From assembly GCF_026013615.1 (NCBI RefSeq), contig NZ_JAPDPI010000020.1, positions 1-64,000 of the forward strand: 64,000 nt of DNA, in the 5' to 3' direction. The position numbers and the translations under genes are program-made. This document shows positions 1 through 8,085 of this stretch, in pieces. The stretch is from Plebeiibacterium marinum. GTDB lineage: Bacteria; Bacteroidota; Bacteroidia; Bacteroidales; Marinilabiliaceae. Position 1 is the stretch's first letter; each line of letters opens with the position of its first letter. The notes beneath the pieces were generated by a model that saw only the letters and a list, made by a program, of their open reading frames with translations, did no database searches and was not told the origin of the DNA.

Positions 1-9
1 TTTTTTTTT

Positions 10-957
10 TTACAGACTAGTTAAATAATCATTTACATTTTCCTCAATTCTTGCAGCAATATTATCTCCTTCTGCTTTTTGGAATTTATCACCTGTAATT
101 TGCTCAAAAAGTTCTATATACCTATCTGAAACAGAATTAACATATTCTTCTGTCATTTCAGGCACTTGCTGTCCTTCCTTACCCTGGAATCCATTTTCAA
201 TTAACCACTGACGCACAAATTCTTTAGAAAGCTGCTTTTGCGCCTCTCCTTTCTCCAAACGTTCCTGATACCCTTCTGTATAAAAATAACGTGAAGAATC
301 AGGGGTATGGATCTCGTCTATCAAATAGATTTTACCATCTTTTTTCCCAAACTCATACTTGGTGTCAACTAAAATCAATCCTTTTTCAGCAGCCATTTCC
401 GTTCCCCGCTGGAATAATTCGTGAGTGTATTTTTCCAACATTTCATAATCTTCCTTTGAAACCAAGCCCTGGGCAAGGATTTCTTCTCTGGAAATATCTT
501 CATCATGGCCAACATCGGCCTTGGTTGTAGGAGTAATTATTGGTTTTTCAAACTTTTGGTTTTCAACCATACCCTCTGGAAGCGGAATGCCACACAAGGT
601 TCTTTTTCCTGATTTGTATTCTCTCCACGCATGTCCTGTTAAGTATCCACGTATTACCATCTCTACTTTAAAGGGTTCACACATATGACCAACTGTTACC
701 ATAGGATCCGGAGTAGCTATTTTCCAGTTGGGGACAATATCTGATGTTGCATCCAAAAACTTCTCGGCAATCTGATTCAAAACCTGACCTTTATATGGAA
801 CTCCTTCAGGTAAAACCACATCAAATGCAGATATTCTATCGGACACAACCATAACCAGATACTGGTCGTCGATGTTATAAACATCCCTTACCTTACCAAC
901 ATAATGCCCTTTTTGCTTAGGGAACTGAAAATCGTTTTGAACAATTGCTTTACTCAT
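10..957 (-). CDS. purC: Phosphoribosylaminoimidazole-succinocarboxamide synthase
   Basis: Cytoplasmic purine-biosynthesis enzyme of 315 residues. It ligates aspartate to CAIR with ATP to give SAICAR. The SAICAR synthetase fold is recognisable from GKVRDVY (about residues 21-27), [19 protein letters not shown] (about 39-57), the mid-protein VDTKYEFG and the C-terminal [12 protein letters not shown]. The length fits the roughly 300-residue form rather than the short 240-residue form. The ATG at 957 is the only plausible start, because the conserved N-terminus follows directly. No other purine gene is adjacent. It is leftward and separate from the lipoprotein gene to its right. Identification is firm from motifs. 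Confidence 0.96.
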   Translation of the reverse strand: MSKAIVQNDFQFPKQKGHYVGKVRDVYNIDDQYLVMVVSDRISAFDVVLPEGVPYKGQVLNQIAEKFLDATSDIVPNWKIATPDPMVTVGHMCEPFKVEMVIRGYLTGHAWREYKSGKRTLCGIPLPEGMVENQKFEKPIITPTTKADVGHDEDISREEILAQGLVSKEDYEMLEKYTHELFQRGTEMAAEKGLILVDTKYEFGKKDGKIYLIDEIHTPDSSRYFYTEGYQERLEKGEAQKQLSKEFVRQWLIENGFQGKEGQQVPEMTEEYVNSVSDRYIELFEQITGDKFQKAEGDNIAARIEENVNDYLTSL

Positions 958-1025
958 TTTTCGGTATTTATGATATTAAACTTGTTTTTTTTATAAAACC
1001 CATTAGTGATTTTTGAAACCTGTTA

Positions 1026-1907
1026 CTATTTTAATAGTTTATCCATATCTGCGGCTTCATTCTTCATCTCCAGTCTTATATAGGTGTTTTTTAAATATTT
1101 AATATATTTTTTATCTGTGGGTTTTGCTTTATGAAGTGCTTCAAACTCTACTTTTGCTACGCGGTAATTAGCCGAAATTTTCTTAAGCTCCCTTTTTAAA
1201 TACACATAGGCCGTATAATTCTTATCCTTATTGTATTTGGCCATTTCATTTTTATACCATTCTTCTGCAAAATTGTAATAATAAATAGCTTTGTATTCTC
1301 TGGCCTTTAAATAATCCGGATTCTTCTTAATCATCTCAGAACAAAATTCAACAGCCTCTTTCTTTCTCCCCAATCCCTCTAAAGTACTTATATATATCAT
1401 GGATTGTTCCTCAGCAGGAGCCTCCAAATTAGTATAGGTAGAAAGGATTCCTTCCTGATTTCCTTTTGATACTTCATTCTCAAATCTCAGGTTTTTAACA
1501 TACCCTGATTCATTGTTCTCTACCAGGAAGCTTTCGTATTGCTTAAGAACTTCCTCTATCTTTTCATATTTAGATTCTTTTATATAGGAATTTACCAGTC
1601 CTTTTATTCCCCTTATCGATATTTCTTGCTTTAAGGCAGATTCAAATAACTCAACAGAATGGGAAGTGTTGTTCATCTGAACGGCACTTTCTGCAGCATT
1701 TAAATATGTTTTGGCAGGTATAGTAATATTATTCTTTTGATAACTATTAATTAAATTGTTATACAAAGTGTAGGCCTGTGAATACTCTTTTTTGCCAAAA
1801 GCTTCATCAGCTACCGATTTTGTTGATTCAATTTTTTTTAAAGGATTACAGCTAAAAATTGAAAAACAGATTATAATTACGAGAGCTATTTTATTATACA
1901 TTGCCAT
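1026..1907 (-). CDS. TPR-like lipoprotein of unknown function
   Basis: A 293-residue protein beginning with a lipoprotein signal: a hydrophobic stretch, then a lipobox-like FSIFSC with Cys about 20, so it is probably anchored to a periplasm-facing membrane leaflet. The rest is helical with repeated Ala/Tyr/Leu patterns such as YSQAYTLYNNLI and YLKAREYKAIYYYNFAEEWY, typical of tetratricopeptide repeats that scaffold protein interactions. Translation may start at the second Met (codon 3), which would leave a cleaner signal. A TATCTTTG promoter element lies about 85 bp upstream. The specific partner or role is not apparent. Confidence 0.75.
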   Translation of the reverse strand: MAMYNKIALVIIICFSIFSCNPLKKIESTKSVADEAFGKKEYSQAYTLYNNLINSYQKNNITIPAKTYLNAAESAVQMNNTSHSVELFESALKQEISIRGIKGLVNSYIKESKYEKIEEVLKQYESFLVENNESGYVKNLRFENEVSKGNQEGILSTYTNLEAPAEEQSMIYISTLEGLGRKKEAVEFCSEMIKKNPDYLKAREYKAIYYYNFAEEWYKNEMAKYNKDKNYTAYVYLKRELKKISANYRVAKVEFEALHKAKPTDKKYIKYLKNTYIRLEMKNEAADMDKLLK

Positions 1908-1992
1908 ATTAAACTATGTTTGTGTTGTGTGCTAATTTGTTATAATTATTATATTCGGATGATTACCTATAACGACACCAATCCTTTTGCCG

Positions 1993-2000
1993 CAAAGATA
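1993..2000 (-). promoter_or_regulatory. Bacteroidota -7 promoter element (TATCTTTG)
   Basis: Read leftward this is TATCTTTG, a perfect match to the Bacteroidota TAnnTTTG -7 element, about 85 bp before the TPR lipoprotein start. No good -33 TTTG was seen at the usual spacing, so the call rests on one element only. Confidence 0.4.
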
Positions 2001-2060
2001 AAAAAAAGCGCATTGAAAGCCAGTACTTTTAGTATTTACAACATTTTTTTTTACTCTTTG

Positions 2061-2093
2061 TTTGTGTTAATGTAAAATTAAATTCTATTTTTG
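2061..2093 (+). promoter_or_regulatory. Promoter of the tRNA-Trp / tRNA-Ser(GGA) pair
   Basis: A -33-type TTTG at 2061-2064 is followed after 21 bp by TATTTTTG at 2086-2093, matching the Bacteroidota sigma-ABfr consensus (TTTG, 19-21 bp, TAnnTTTG). It lies about 25 bp before tRNA-Trp and is the only good promoter before the two tRNAs. Confidence 0.65.
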
Positions 2094-2118
2094 CATGCGC
2101 ATTAAAAAAGATGCAAAT

Positions 2119-2191
2119 ACGGGTTTAGCTCAGTTGGTAGAGCACTGGTCTCCAAAACCAGGAGTCGGGAGTTCGAGCCTCTCAACCCGTG
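2119..2191 (+). tRNA. tRNA-Trp (anticodon CCA)
   Basis: A 73-nt cloverleaf: acceptor ACGGGTT/AACCCGT with discriminator G, D-stem GCTC/GAGC, anticodon stem CTGGT/ACCAG with loop CTCCAAA (anticodon CCA), and T-arm GGGAG-TTCGAGC-CTCTC. No CCA is encoded at the 3' end. A terminator hairpin follows directly. Confidence 0.96.
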
Positions 2192-2194
2192 CAA

Positions 2195-2227
2195 AAATCC
2201 TGACTAGGTTTGGTTAGGATTTTTTGT
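2195..2227 (+). terminator. Intrinsic terminator after tRNA-Trp
   Basis: AAATCCTGAC (2195-2204) pairs with GTTAGGATTT (2213-2222) around an 8-nt loop, and a run of T follows. It sits between the two tRNA genes, so tRNA-Ser is either read through or has its own promoter. Confidence 0.7.
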
Positions 2228-2243
2228 ATCTTGCATCAAAAAT

Positions 2244-2330
<87 letters not shown>

Positions 2331-2363
2331 CAGTTTAGCTTGATGGTCAAGCAATTATGAAAT

Positions 2364-2385
2364 TTACACGTAATCTTACACGCAT
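2364..2385 (+). repeat. Left copy of terminal tandem TTACACG motif (integrase arm-site candidate)
   Basis: Two TTACACG units 12 bp apart (TTACACGTAATC, then TTACACGCAT), 33 bp inside the left att core. The block matches 16396-16417 at 20 of 22 positions in the same orientation. Position and tandem arrangement fit arm-type binding sites for the integrase or its accessory factor. That role is inference. Confidence 0.6.
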
Positions 2386-2410
2386 CACTTAAAAAAGTGA
2401 TGCATTTCTG
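2382..2410. terminator. Hairpin just inside the left island end
   Basis: GCATCACTT (2382-2390) pairs perfectly with AAGTGATGC (2395-2403) around AAAA, followed by a T-rich stretch. It lies 52 bp after tRNA-Ser(GGA) and could replace the terminator the tRNA lost when the island inserted. Confidence 0.5.
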
Positions 2411-2620
2411 TTTTTAGCCATATTGCAAGATGTATCTGGAATAATCTCGGACTAACTTTAAGACAAATTCTAATTCTATAAACTTGAAGGCAGGATTTTA
2501 ATATACTACAATAAAAAAATCCTGCAACATCTAGCAGAGGCTTCCATTGCCTCCCACGTTAACAATGTGCAGGATATGATGCAAAAATACAATAATATTT
2601 AGAATATCAACTACTGCTAA
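2411..2620. other. Non-coding island DNA with a 10-bp inverted repeat
   Basis: No credible ORF. GCAGGATTTT (2490-2499) and AAAATCCTGC (2516-2525) form a perfect 10-bp inverted repeat with a 16-nt loop. Nothing else was recognised between the island end and the decayed gene. Confidence 0.5.
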
Positions 2621-3255
2621 TTAAATAGAAATAAATCAGCTATTATAATATCTCATGAATTCTTAATCCACAGAGCAGAAACTTCATTAGATAAAGAACC
2701 TATTTCTGCGCAAGATATTGAACAGGCTAAAAAGGAATAAAAACAAAAATTACATCCAAGGAGGATGCATTTGTCGTCATTGCATCACACAACCATCTCA
2801 TTAGTGCAATAAAAATTAAGGATTATAAAAAGGTAATCGGTTATGCACGCATTAAGTTTGGCTTGTCGAAATTTATTGATTTTCTAATCCAAAATAGCGA
2901 TACACCCTTTGTAGATTCTTTTTATATAAATCAGGATGAAAATAATTGCGCTTATTTTGAAACTTTCGGTTTTCAGATTTCCTTTCACAACATTCATGTA
3001 AGCGATGATATTGCTGAGTTTATGTCTTCGGAAAATAACCGTATAAAAGATTGGAGGGGTATTAAGCTTCAAAAAGTAAGTGTTTCGCTCAAAAACTATG
3101 CAGAAAGCATCAAAAAGGGTATTGTTTGCGCATAAACCCTATGTTTTGGAACATTTTGTAGGTATTTTTCCGTTGCCAAACAAGCAAAACCATACACTGA
3201 AAGTATCAAAAGAGGTATTTATTCCCTGCAAAAACGCATTTTCGGCGCAAAATAA
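2621..3255 (+). pseudogene. Decayed gene with one frameshift and one in-frame stop
   Basis: Three stretches read as one broken protein. An open frame at 2621-2740 (…IIISHEFLIHRAETSL… SAQDIEQAKKE) is continued in another frame from about 2731 (…ITSKEDAFVVIASHNHL…) through to a stop at 3133-3135. The same frame then resumes to a stop at 3253-3255, ending …YTESIKRGIYSLQKRIFGAK. The motif YAESIKKGI before the stop recurs as YTESIKRGI after it, 96 bp on. The only start in the middle segment is a TTG at 2863 or rarer codons. The family was not identified. An intact 90-residue gene at 2863-3135 is the alternative reading. Confidence 0.45.
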
Positions 3256-3289
3256 GTGTAGATTAAGCGCGGAAATTATCCGTTTATTG

Positions 3290-4000
3290 CTAAACGGATA
3301 ACAAACTCTCAATCTTTATTATTCTATTTTCATAGAAGCGCAATTGTAGCTTTAGTTCATCGTTACTTGCATGAATATCATCAATAGATTGCGTATTCTG
3401 CGCAATTCCATGTTCCAACTGCTCAACTTTGTTTGAAATTTCGGTAAGTTTTTGTTTTTGTCTAAGCCTAAATTTAGAAACAAGCATTTTATGGGTTGGA
3501 TTATATTTTGAATCAATATCCGCAGCAGTTTTTAACCGATTATGCGCAAATTCGTTACCCTTTCTTAACTCCTCCAAGTAGGATTTGTTTAAAAATGTAT
3601 TGTACAAATCTACATCTGACATACTTAATAGGTTTTCTACCTTATACAACTCTGTAACCTTGACACTACTTATCTTTTTTAATAGCAAGTTAGAATTTGC
3701 CATTAAGCCATTCTTTCTTTCGATATTATCATTAATGCGCTGATGAATAGTATTTATCTTACTCTCCAGTCGAGTAATCTTATCAATTAAATAACCAACA
3801 TCAAGCGAGCCATTTACTTTTAAATTATCTAAACTAGAATCATTTTCATTTACAGTGTTGATTGGTGCGGTACTCTGCTTTAACCGTTGTTTTTTTTGAT
3901 AATTAAGTGCAGACCTGCATTTGCTACTGCAACAAATGGCATCTGACCTTTTAGGAGTAAACTCCTTTCCACAGTTGTGGCATATCTTTAATGTACTCAT
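3290..4000 (-). CDS. Zinc-ribbon / coiled-coil protein of unknown function
   Basis: A 236-residue protein. The N-terminus carries a zinc-ribbon-like CHNCGKEF … CCSSKCRSALNYQKKQR (Cys at about 8, 11, 23, 24 and 28), a treble-clef style also seen in proteins that grip nucleic acid. From about residue 70 on the sequence is heptad-rich and helical (KITRLESKINTIHQRIN; KLTEISNKVEQLEHGI), suggesting a long coiled coil. It is the last gene of the leftward accessory operon, 11 bp after the DnaC-like ATPase gene, so a role in replicating or maintaining the island is possible. No family was recognised. Confidence 0.7.
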   Translation of the reverse strand: MSTLKICHNCGKEFTPKRSDAICCSSKCRSALNYQKKQRLKQSTAPINTVNENDSSLDNLKVNGSLDVGYLIDKITRLESKINTIHQRINDNIERKNGLMANSNLLLKKISSVKVTELYKVENLLSMSDVDLYNTFLNKSYLEELRKGNEFAHNRLKTAADIDSKYNPTHKMLVSKFRLRQKQKLTEISNKVEQLEHGIAQNTQSIDDIHASNDELKLQLRFYENRIIKIESLLSV

Positions 4001-4011
4001 AACCCTTTATA

Positions 4012-4611
4012 CTAACGTCTAAAACTTTTTCCTTCAAACTTAACTATACGGCATAACTTATCTATTCTATTCAATATTCGTTCACCATACCTATCTAAAA
4101 ATTGCTGTGATGTCAGGTTGGTTGTAATAAAAACTATTGAAGAGTTATGCTCTGCCATTGTAATTAAATCTGCAAAGGATTCTGATTTGCTTCCGTAATT
4201 ATTATAGATACTCTCTGTTCCAACATCATCAATAACAATAAACTTCTTTCGTTCCGCTTCATCCATTTGCTTTCCCAGTTTCAAAGCATCGTATACCGAT
4301 ACTATTTTATTTTGCTTTAGATGAAATAATACAGGTATTACTTTTTTAGCTATTATACTCTTCCCTCTTCCTACAGAACCTACTAAAAACAAGCCTTTCC
4401 CCTTAGTATCAGATAGGTATTCGGCAACTTCATTATATTCAGGCAAAAAACTAAAATTTGTAATTGTCTTATCAACTTTCTGCATAATTTCAGTAATTAA
4501 ATGAGTACACTCTTCTTTTGTTCCAAAGGTAAACCGTGGCAATTCACTTATTTGTATCTTATTTTGATTGCATAATGCTGCTATGCTTTTTTCTATATCT
4601 TTTTTGTTCAT
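4012..4611 (-). CDS. DnaC/IstB-like AAA+ ATPase
   Basis: A 199-residue AAA+ protein of the helicase-loader / IstB type. The Walker A motif GSVGRGKS is near residue 80, Walker B FIVIDDVG is near 125, a sensor-like SSIVFITTNLT is near 160, and an arginine-rich GERILNRIDKLC follows. Such proteins load the replicative helicase DnaB or assist transposases. No transposase is adjacent, and the next gene upstream encodes a winged-helix protein, an arrangement typical of replication-initiation modules on phages and islands. It is spaced 2 bp from that gene and 11 bp from the next one, so it is cotranscribed. Family assignment is firm; the exact partner is inferred. Confidence 0.83.
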   Translation of the reverse strand: MNKKDIEKSIAALCNQNKIQISELPRFTFGTKEECTHLITEIMQKVDKTITNFSFLPEYNEVAEYLSDTKGKGLFLVGSVGRGKSIIAKKVIPVLFHLKQNKIVSVYDALKLGKQMDEAERKKFIVIDDVGTESIYNNYGSKSESFADLITMAEHNSSIVFITTNLTSQQFLDRYGERILNRIDKLCRIVKFEGKSFRR

Positions 4612-4613
4612 TG

Positions 4614-5243
4614 TTAAAATCCTATATTTCTGTAATCATTAAATTCTCCTTGCTTTAAAATTACGCCATCTGCAAGCCCTCCTTTAGCGATGTTTTCATC
4701 CTTTAAATCATAAAGACTTAACCATCCCTTTTCTATTGACTGATTAACTATCTTTTTTGCCCTTTCTACGGTATTATTTGACATATCAACTAGCTTTTGA
4801 GCCATCGCCTCTAGTGATTTTTCCGCTAAAGGCTTTTTTAATTCTTGACGATATTTTATAAAATTATAAAACACTCTATTTAGCTCCTCATTCTTTTTTA
4901 TATATACTTTTCTATCTTCTTTATTATCTATATGAAGCCCCTTTCGTGAGGGGTACGAAGTAACCTTCACTACCCTGTGCGAAATATCTTTCGTACCCTC
5001 ATGAAATACATTTCGTGCACTTATATACCCCTTACTTTTGAGCGTTGATAAAATTTGCTGAATCCTTCGTGAAGAAAAACACATCTTTGAAGCCAAATAT
5101 GAATTTGAAGCATTACAGCTCTTTGTATGGTTTTCTGAAAGATTAATGAGTATAGATAACAGCATCTTTTCACTGGGGCTTAAACTTGCATCTTCCATTA
5201 CATAAAGTGGAATCCAAAGCCCTTTGTAATCTTTATTTTTCAT
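4614..5243 (-). CDS. Winged-helix replication-type protein
   Basis: A 209-residue protein. Residues about 8-80 (WIPLYVMEDASLSPSEKMLL … NSYLASKMCFSSRRIQQILS) form the helix-turn-helix type found at the N-terminus of phage and plasmid replication-initiation proteins (HTH_36-like). The C-terminal half is helical and lysine-rich. The start overlaps the DUF3853-like gene's stop by 1 nt (TAATG), so the two are translationally coupled. Together with the DnaC-like ATPase it suggests an initiator/loader pair for the island. A purely regulatory role cannot be excluded. Confidence 0.7.
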   Translation of the reverse strand: MKNKDYKGLWIPLYVMEDASLSPSEKMLLSILINLSENHTKSCNASNSYLASKMCFSSRRIQQILSTLKSKGYISARNVFHEGTKDISHRVVKVTSYPSRKGLHIDNKEDRKVYIKKNEELNRVFYNFIKYRQELKKPLAEKSLEAMAQKLVDMSNNTVERAKKIVNQSIEKGWLSLYDLKDENIAKGGLADGVILKQGEFNDYRNIGF

Positions 5244-5533
5244 TACAACGCCCTCCCTGAATTAGCAAAAAGCTGATGTGCCTTTTCTCTATCCACAATT
5301 ATTTTCCTACCTACTTGCTGCACAGCTTCTTTTAATATGCCATCCTTATATTTTTGTGCTGTGGCATGACTTACGGCAAACTCATCACGAATACCTTTTA
5401 ATCCGTAGATGTATTTGTTATCCGTAAAGTTTTGCACTTGTGTAATTGGCTCTACCTTTTCTACTGCCAATATTTCTTTTAATTGCCCTACTGTTAAAGC
5501 TCCTACTGGTGTGTTGTCGTTTATTGACATCAT
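5243..5533 (-). CDS. DUF3853-like small DNA-binding protein, excisionase candidate
   Basis: A 96-residue protein resembling the Bacteroidota DUF3853 family. It has an N-terminal TVGQLKEIL segment and a MerR/excisionase-like helix-turn-helix (YGLKGIRDEFAVSHATAQKYKDG, shown here only in part as GIRDEFAVSHATAQKYKDG), followed by a wing with VGRKIIVDREKAHQLF. Such proteins often act as excision factors or first-gene regulators in integrative elements. It is first in the leftward accessory operon and starts 29 bp inside a 12-bp palindrome that could be its own operator. The start could be either of two adjacent Met codons. Confidence 0.7.
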   Translation of the reverse strand: MMSINDNTPVGALTVGQLKEILAVEKVEPITQVQNFTDNKYIYGLKGIRDEFAVSHATAQKYKDGILKEAVQQVGRKIIVDREKAHQLFANSGRAL

Positions 5534-5561
5534 TTTTTTCGTTTTAAATGAATAAATAAGC

Positions 5562-5573
5562 GACTAGCTAGTC
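5562..5573. promoter_or_regulatory. 12-bp palindrome, candidate operator
   Basis: GACTAGCTAGTC is self-complementary and lies 29 bp before the DUF3853-like start codon, where a repressor could block transcription of the accessory operon. No second copy was noticed nearby. Confidence 0.4.
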
Positions 5574-5645
5574 TGTGTTAAATCAAATTTGATATTGCGA
5601 ATATGCTGAGAAGTACAACGAAGTTTAAGTAAAACGGCAATTGTT

Positions 5646-5766
5646 TAGCCCCATACCCAAAAGGCAAAATGAGGGGCAAAACGGCAAAAGTGGGGGGTAA
5701 CGTTAAATTATAAAATTGATATATCTCTGAATACGTGAGCTTTGTAAAATTTAAAGTATGGGGCTA
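5646..5766. repeat. Inverted repeat pair framing GGCAAAA direct repeats
   Basis: TAGCCCCATAC at 5646-5656 is the exact reverse complement of 5756-5766. The intervening 99 nt contain GGCAAAA at 5663-5669, 5675-5681 and 5683-5689. The layout resembles iterons within an origin or a large stem-loop. Function is unproven. Confidence 0.45.
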
Positions 5767-5913
5767 TTTTTCTTTAATAAATTCAGAATTCACGAACAAG
5801 TTCTTACTACTTGCAAATAATACACATTGTATATTCCGCTTAATAGTAGTTAAAGAACATTGTATAAATTGCAAATTATTCTTCACTGAATGCTGATATT
5901 ATATGCAAAAATG

Positions 5914-5921
5914 TAATTTTG
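5914..5921 (+). promoter_or_regulatory. Probable hsdM -7 promoter element
   Basis: TAATTTTG matches the Bacteroidota TAnnTTTG element 34 bp before the hsdM start. No clear -33 TTTG is present at the expected spacing, so the call is weak. Confidence 0.35.
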
Positions 5922-5955
5922 GGGTTTTGATTTACAAAATGGTTTTAAATAGATA

Positions 5956-8085
5956 ATGACAAACGAACAATTAAAGAAATTAGAGAACGATTTATGGGAT
6001 TCGGCAAATGCCATGAGAGCCTATGGTGGTATTAAAGCTGCCGATTATGCGGTGCCGGTGTTGGGATTGATTTTTCTTCGATTTGCTGAAAACAAATACA
6101 GCCATTTTGAGAAAGAGATAATTGCAAGCTATGAAAAAGACAAAGGTACAAGAATGGAACGCACCATTCAGGAAGTGGCTTTGTCTACATGCGGATTCTA
6201 TTTACCTAACAATGCCCGATATGATTACTTATTAGATTTATCAGGAGATAAAAGTCATGCCAAAGCTTTAAAAGAAGCAATGGAAGGCATTGAAGAATAC
6301 CAAGACGAACAGTTTAAGGGCATTCTACCAAAAGATGTTTACTTCGAAATAGAGAAAAAGAAAGACGACATATTATCCAACCTTCTTAAAACCTTTTCCG
6401 ATATTCCGAAAGATGCCGATAGCGATGTGTTCGGAAAAATATACGAATACTTTCTTGGTAAATTTGCCTTAAGCGAAGGACAAAAAGGTGGAGAGTTCTT
6501 TACCCCGACTTCGGTGGTACGCTTTATAGTTGAAGTAATTGAACCTTTTAGCGGTAAGATTTATGACCCTGCCTGTGGTTCGGGCGGGATGTTTGTACAA
6601 TCGGCCGATTTTGTAAAGCACGAGAACCACAAGCTCGAAGATATTTATGTTTGCGGACAAGAGTACATGGGCGAAACGGTACGACTTGCCAAAATGAACC
6701 TTTTGGTAAACAACATACGTGGCGAGATAAAAGAAGTAAACTCTTACGAAAGCGACCCGCATAAAAGTTTAGGGAAATTCGATTTTGTAATGGCTAATCC
6801 TCCGTTTAATGTAAAAAGCGTGAAAGAAGCCACCGTAAAAGACGATGAACGTTTTTATTACTACGGATTACCTAAGAACAAAGGCAAAAAAGACGATAAA
6901 ATTACCGATGCTAATTATCTGTGGATTTCGCTTTTTGCAACTTCGCTAAATAAAACAGGGCGAGCTGGTTTTGTAATGCCCAATTCGGCAAGTGATGCCC
7001 GAAACAGCGAATATGAAATTCGAAAGAAACTGGTTGATAGCAATATCGTGGACTGCATGGTGAGTATGCCAAGTAATATGTTTTTTACCGTTACGCTGCC
7101 TGCTACACTTTGGTTTTTAGATAAAAACAAACCAAATACCGACAGAAAAGACAAAATCCTTTTTCTTGATGCCCGTAATGTATTTACGCAAATTGACCGT
7201 GCGCACCGCGAATGGAACGAAGAACAAATACAAAAACTGGCAGTAATTGTACGTTTGTATCGTGGTGAAACAGACCGTTATTTGCAGCATATAAACAACC
7301 TGATAATTAATACCAATAATACGTCAGTGCAAATAGAAGGGGCTCAGAAAGATTTAGAGCAATTAATAGCAAGGTTGCACAACAGTTTAAAACAATACAT
7401 AAAAGCTACCGAAAAAGAAAAACGCACCCCTGCAAAAGAAAAAGCTTTAAAGGATGCCGATTTCTTTACCAAGCTTGAAAAGTACAAAAGAACTAAAGCC
7501 AAGCAAAACGATATTGTATTAAGCAATTTATTGCACCCAATTGATACCACACCTTTACAAAACGATGCACAGCATGAAGCAGCCTTTCATTTAAAATGGA
7601 GTGTTGACCAAAACAAATACAATTTAGAAACCCTAAAGCACGATGCCGATACACTTATTGAACTTTGGAATATTGCCGATAAAAACGCCAAGCTTAAAAC
7701 AGCAAAAGTTTGGACAGAGCATGAATTAACGCGTGGCAACAAACGCATTGAAGAAGCACTGGAAGCCTATACCAAAGCTGTAAACTTAGCTGCTTATTGG
7801 CACGGAAATATAGAATGGCTACAAACACGTTTCCCAGATGCAGAATATACCGATGTAGTTGGTTTGTGTAAAGCTGCACCAAAAAACGAATATGTTGATG
7901 AACAGGATTATTCTTTGAATGCAGGTAGATATGTTGGAGTTGAGATTGAGGATGATAATATTACAGAGGAAGAATTTAAAGCTTCATTAAAAGATAAGTT
8001 CAACTTACTGGAGGCTTTAAATAATAAAGAAATTGAACTATCGACATCAATTCAAATTAACCTAAAAGGAATTCTCAATGAATAG
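5956..8085 (+). CDS. hsdM: Type I restriction-modification DNA methyltransferase subunit
   Basis: A 709-residue N6-adenine methyltransferase subunit of a type I R-M system. An N-terminal helical domain (EQLKKLENDLWDSANAMRA) is followed by the SAM-binding motif DPACGSGGMF (about residues 203-212) and the catalytic NPPF (about 281-284). It binds S-adenosylmethionine and, with HsdS, methylates the host's sites. At 709 residues it is longer than the usual 500-550: residues about 430-640 form an extra charged helical region (KEKRTPAKEKALKDADFF) probably contacting HsdS or HsdR. hsdS starts 8 nt before its stop, so the pair is translationally coupled. It is first gene of the three-gene R-M operon. 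Confidence 0.95.
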   Translation: MTNEQLKKLENDLWDSANAMRAYGGIKAADYAVPVLGLIFLRFAENKYSHFEKEIIASYEKDKGTRMERTIQEVALSTCGFYLPNNARYDYLLDLSGDKSHAKALKEAMEGIEEYQDEQFKGILPKDVYFEIEKKKDDILSNLLKTFSDIPKDADSDVFGKIYEYFLGKFALSEGQKGGEFFTPTSVVRFIVEVIEPFSGKIYDPACGSGGMFVQSADFVKHENHKLEDIYVCGQEYMGETVRLAKMNLLVNNIRGEIKEVNSYESDPHKSLGKFDFVMANPPFNVKSVKEATVKDDERFYYYGLPKNKGKKDDKITDANYLWISLFATSLNKTGRAGFVMPNSASDARNSEYEIRKKLVDSNIVDCMVSMPSNMFFTVTLPATLWFLDKNKPNTDRKDKILFLDARNVFTQIDRAHREWNEEQIQKLAVIVRLYRGETDRYLQHINNLIINTNNTSVQIEGAQKDLEQLIARLHNSLKQYIKATEKEKRTPAKEKALKDADFFTKLEKYKRTKAKQNDIVLSNLLHPIDTTPLQNDAQHEAAFHLKWSVDQNKYNLETLKHDADTLIELWNIADKNAKLKTAKVWTEHELTRGNKRIEEALEAYTKAVNLAAYWHGNIEWLQTRFPDAEYTDVVGLCKAAPKNEYVDEQDYSLNAGRYVGVEIEDDNITEEEFKASLKDKFNLLEALNNKEIELSTSIQINLKGILNE

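Larger units (their letters stand above)
5534..5955. other. Divergent intergenic region with palindrome, short direct repeats and an inverted repeat
   Basis: A 422-bp gap between the leftward accessory operon and hsdM. It holds a perfect 12-bp palindrome GACTAGCTAGTC (5562-5573), three GGCAAAA repeats (5663, 5675, 5683) with a GGCAATT variant just before, and an 11-bp inverted repeat TAGCCCCATAC (5646-5656) / GTATGGGGCTA (5756-5766). Both operons must start here. The repeats also fit a replication or transfer origin used by the neighbouring initiator/loader-like genes, but that is inference. Confidence 0.5.

Noticed and set aside
3080-3301. 73-residue + strand ORF
   Set aside because: Its frame differs from the better-supported decayed gene and it has no recognisable motif.
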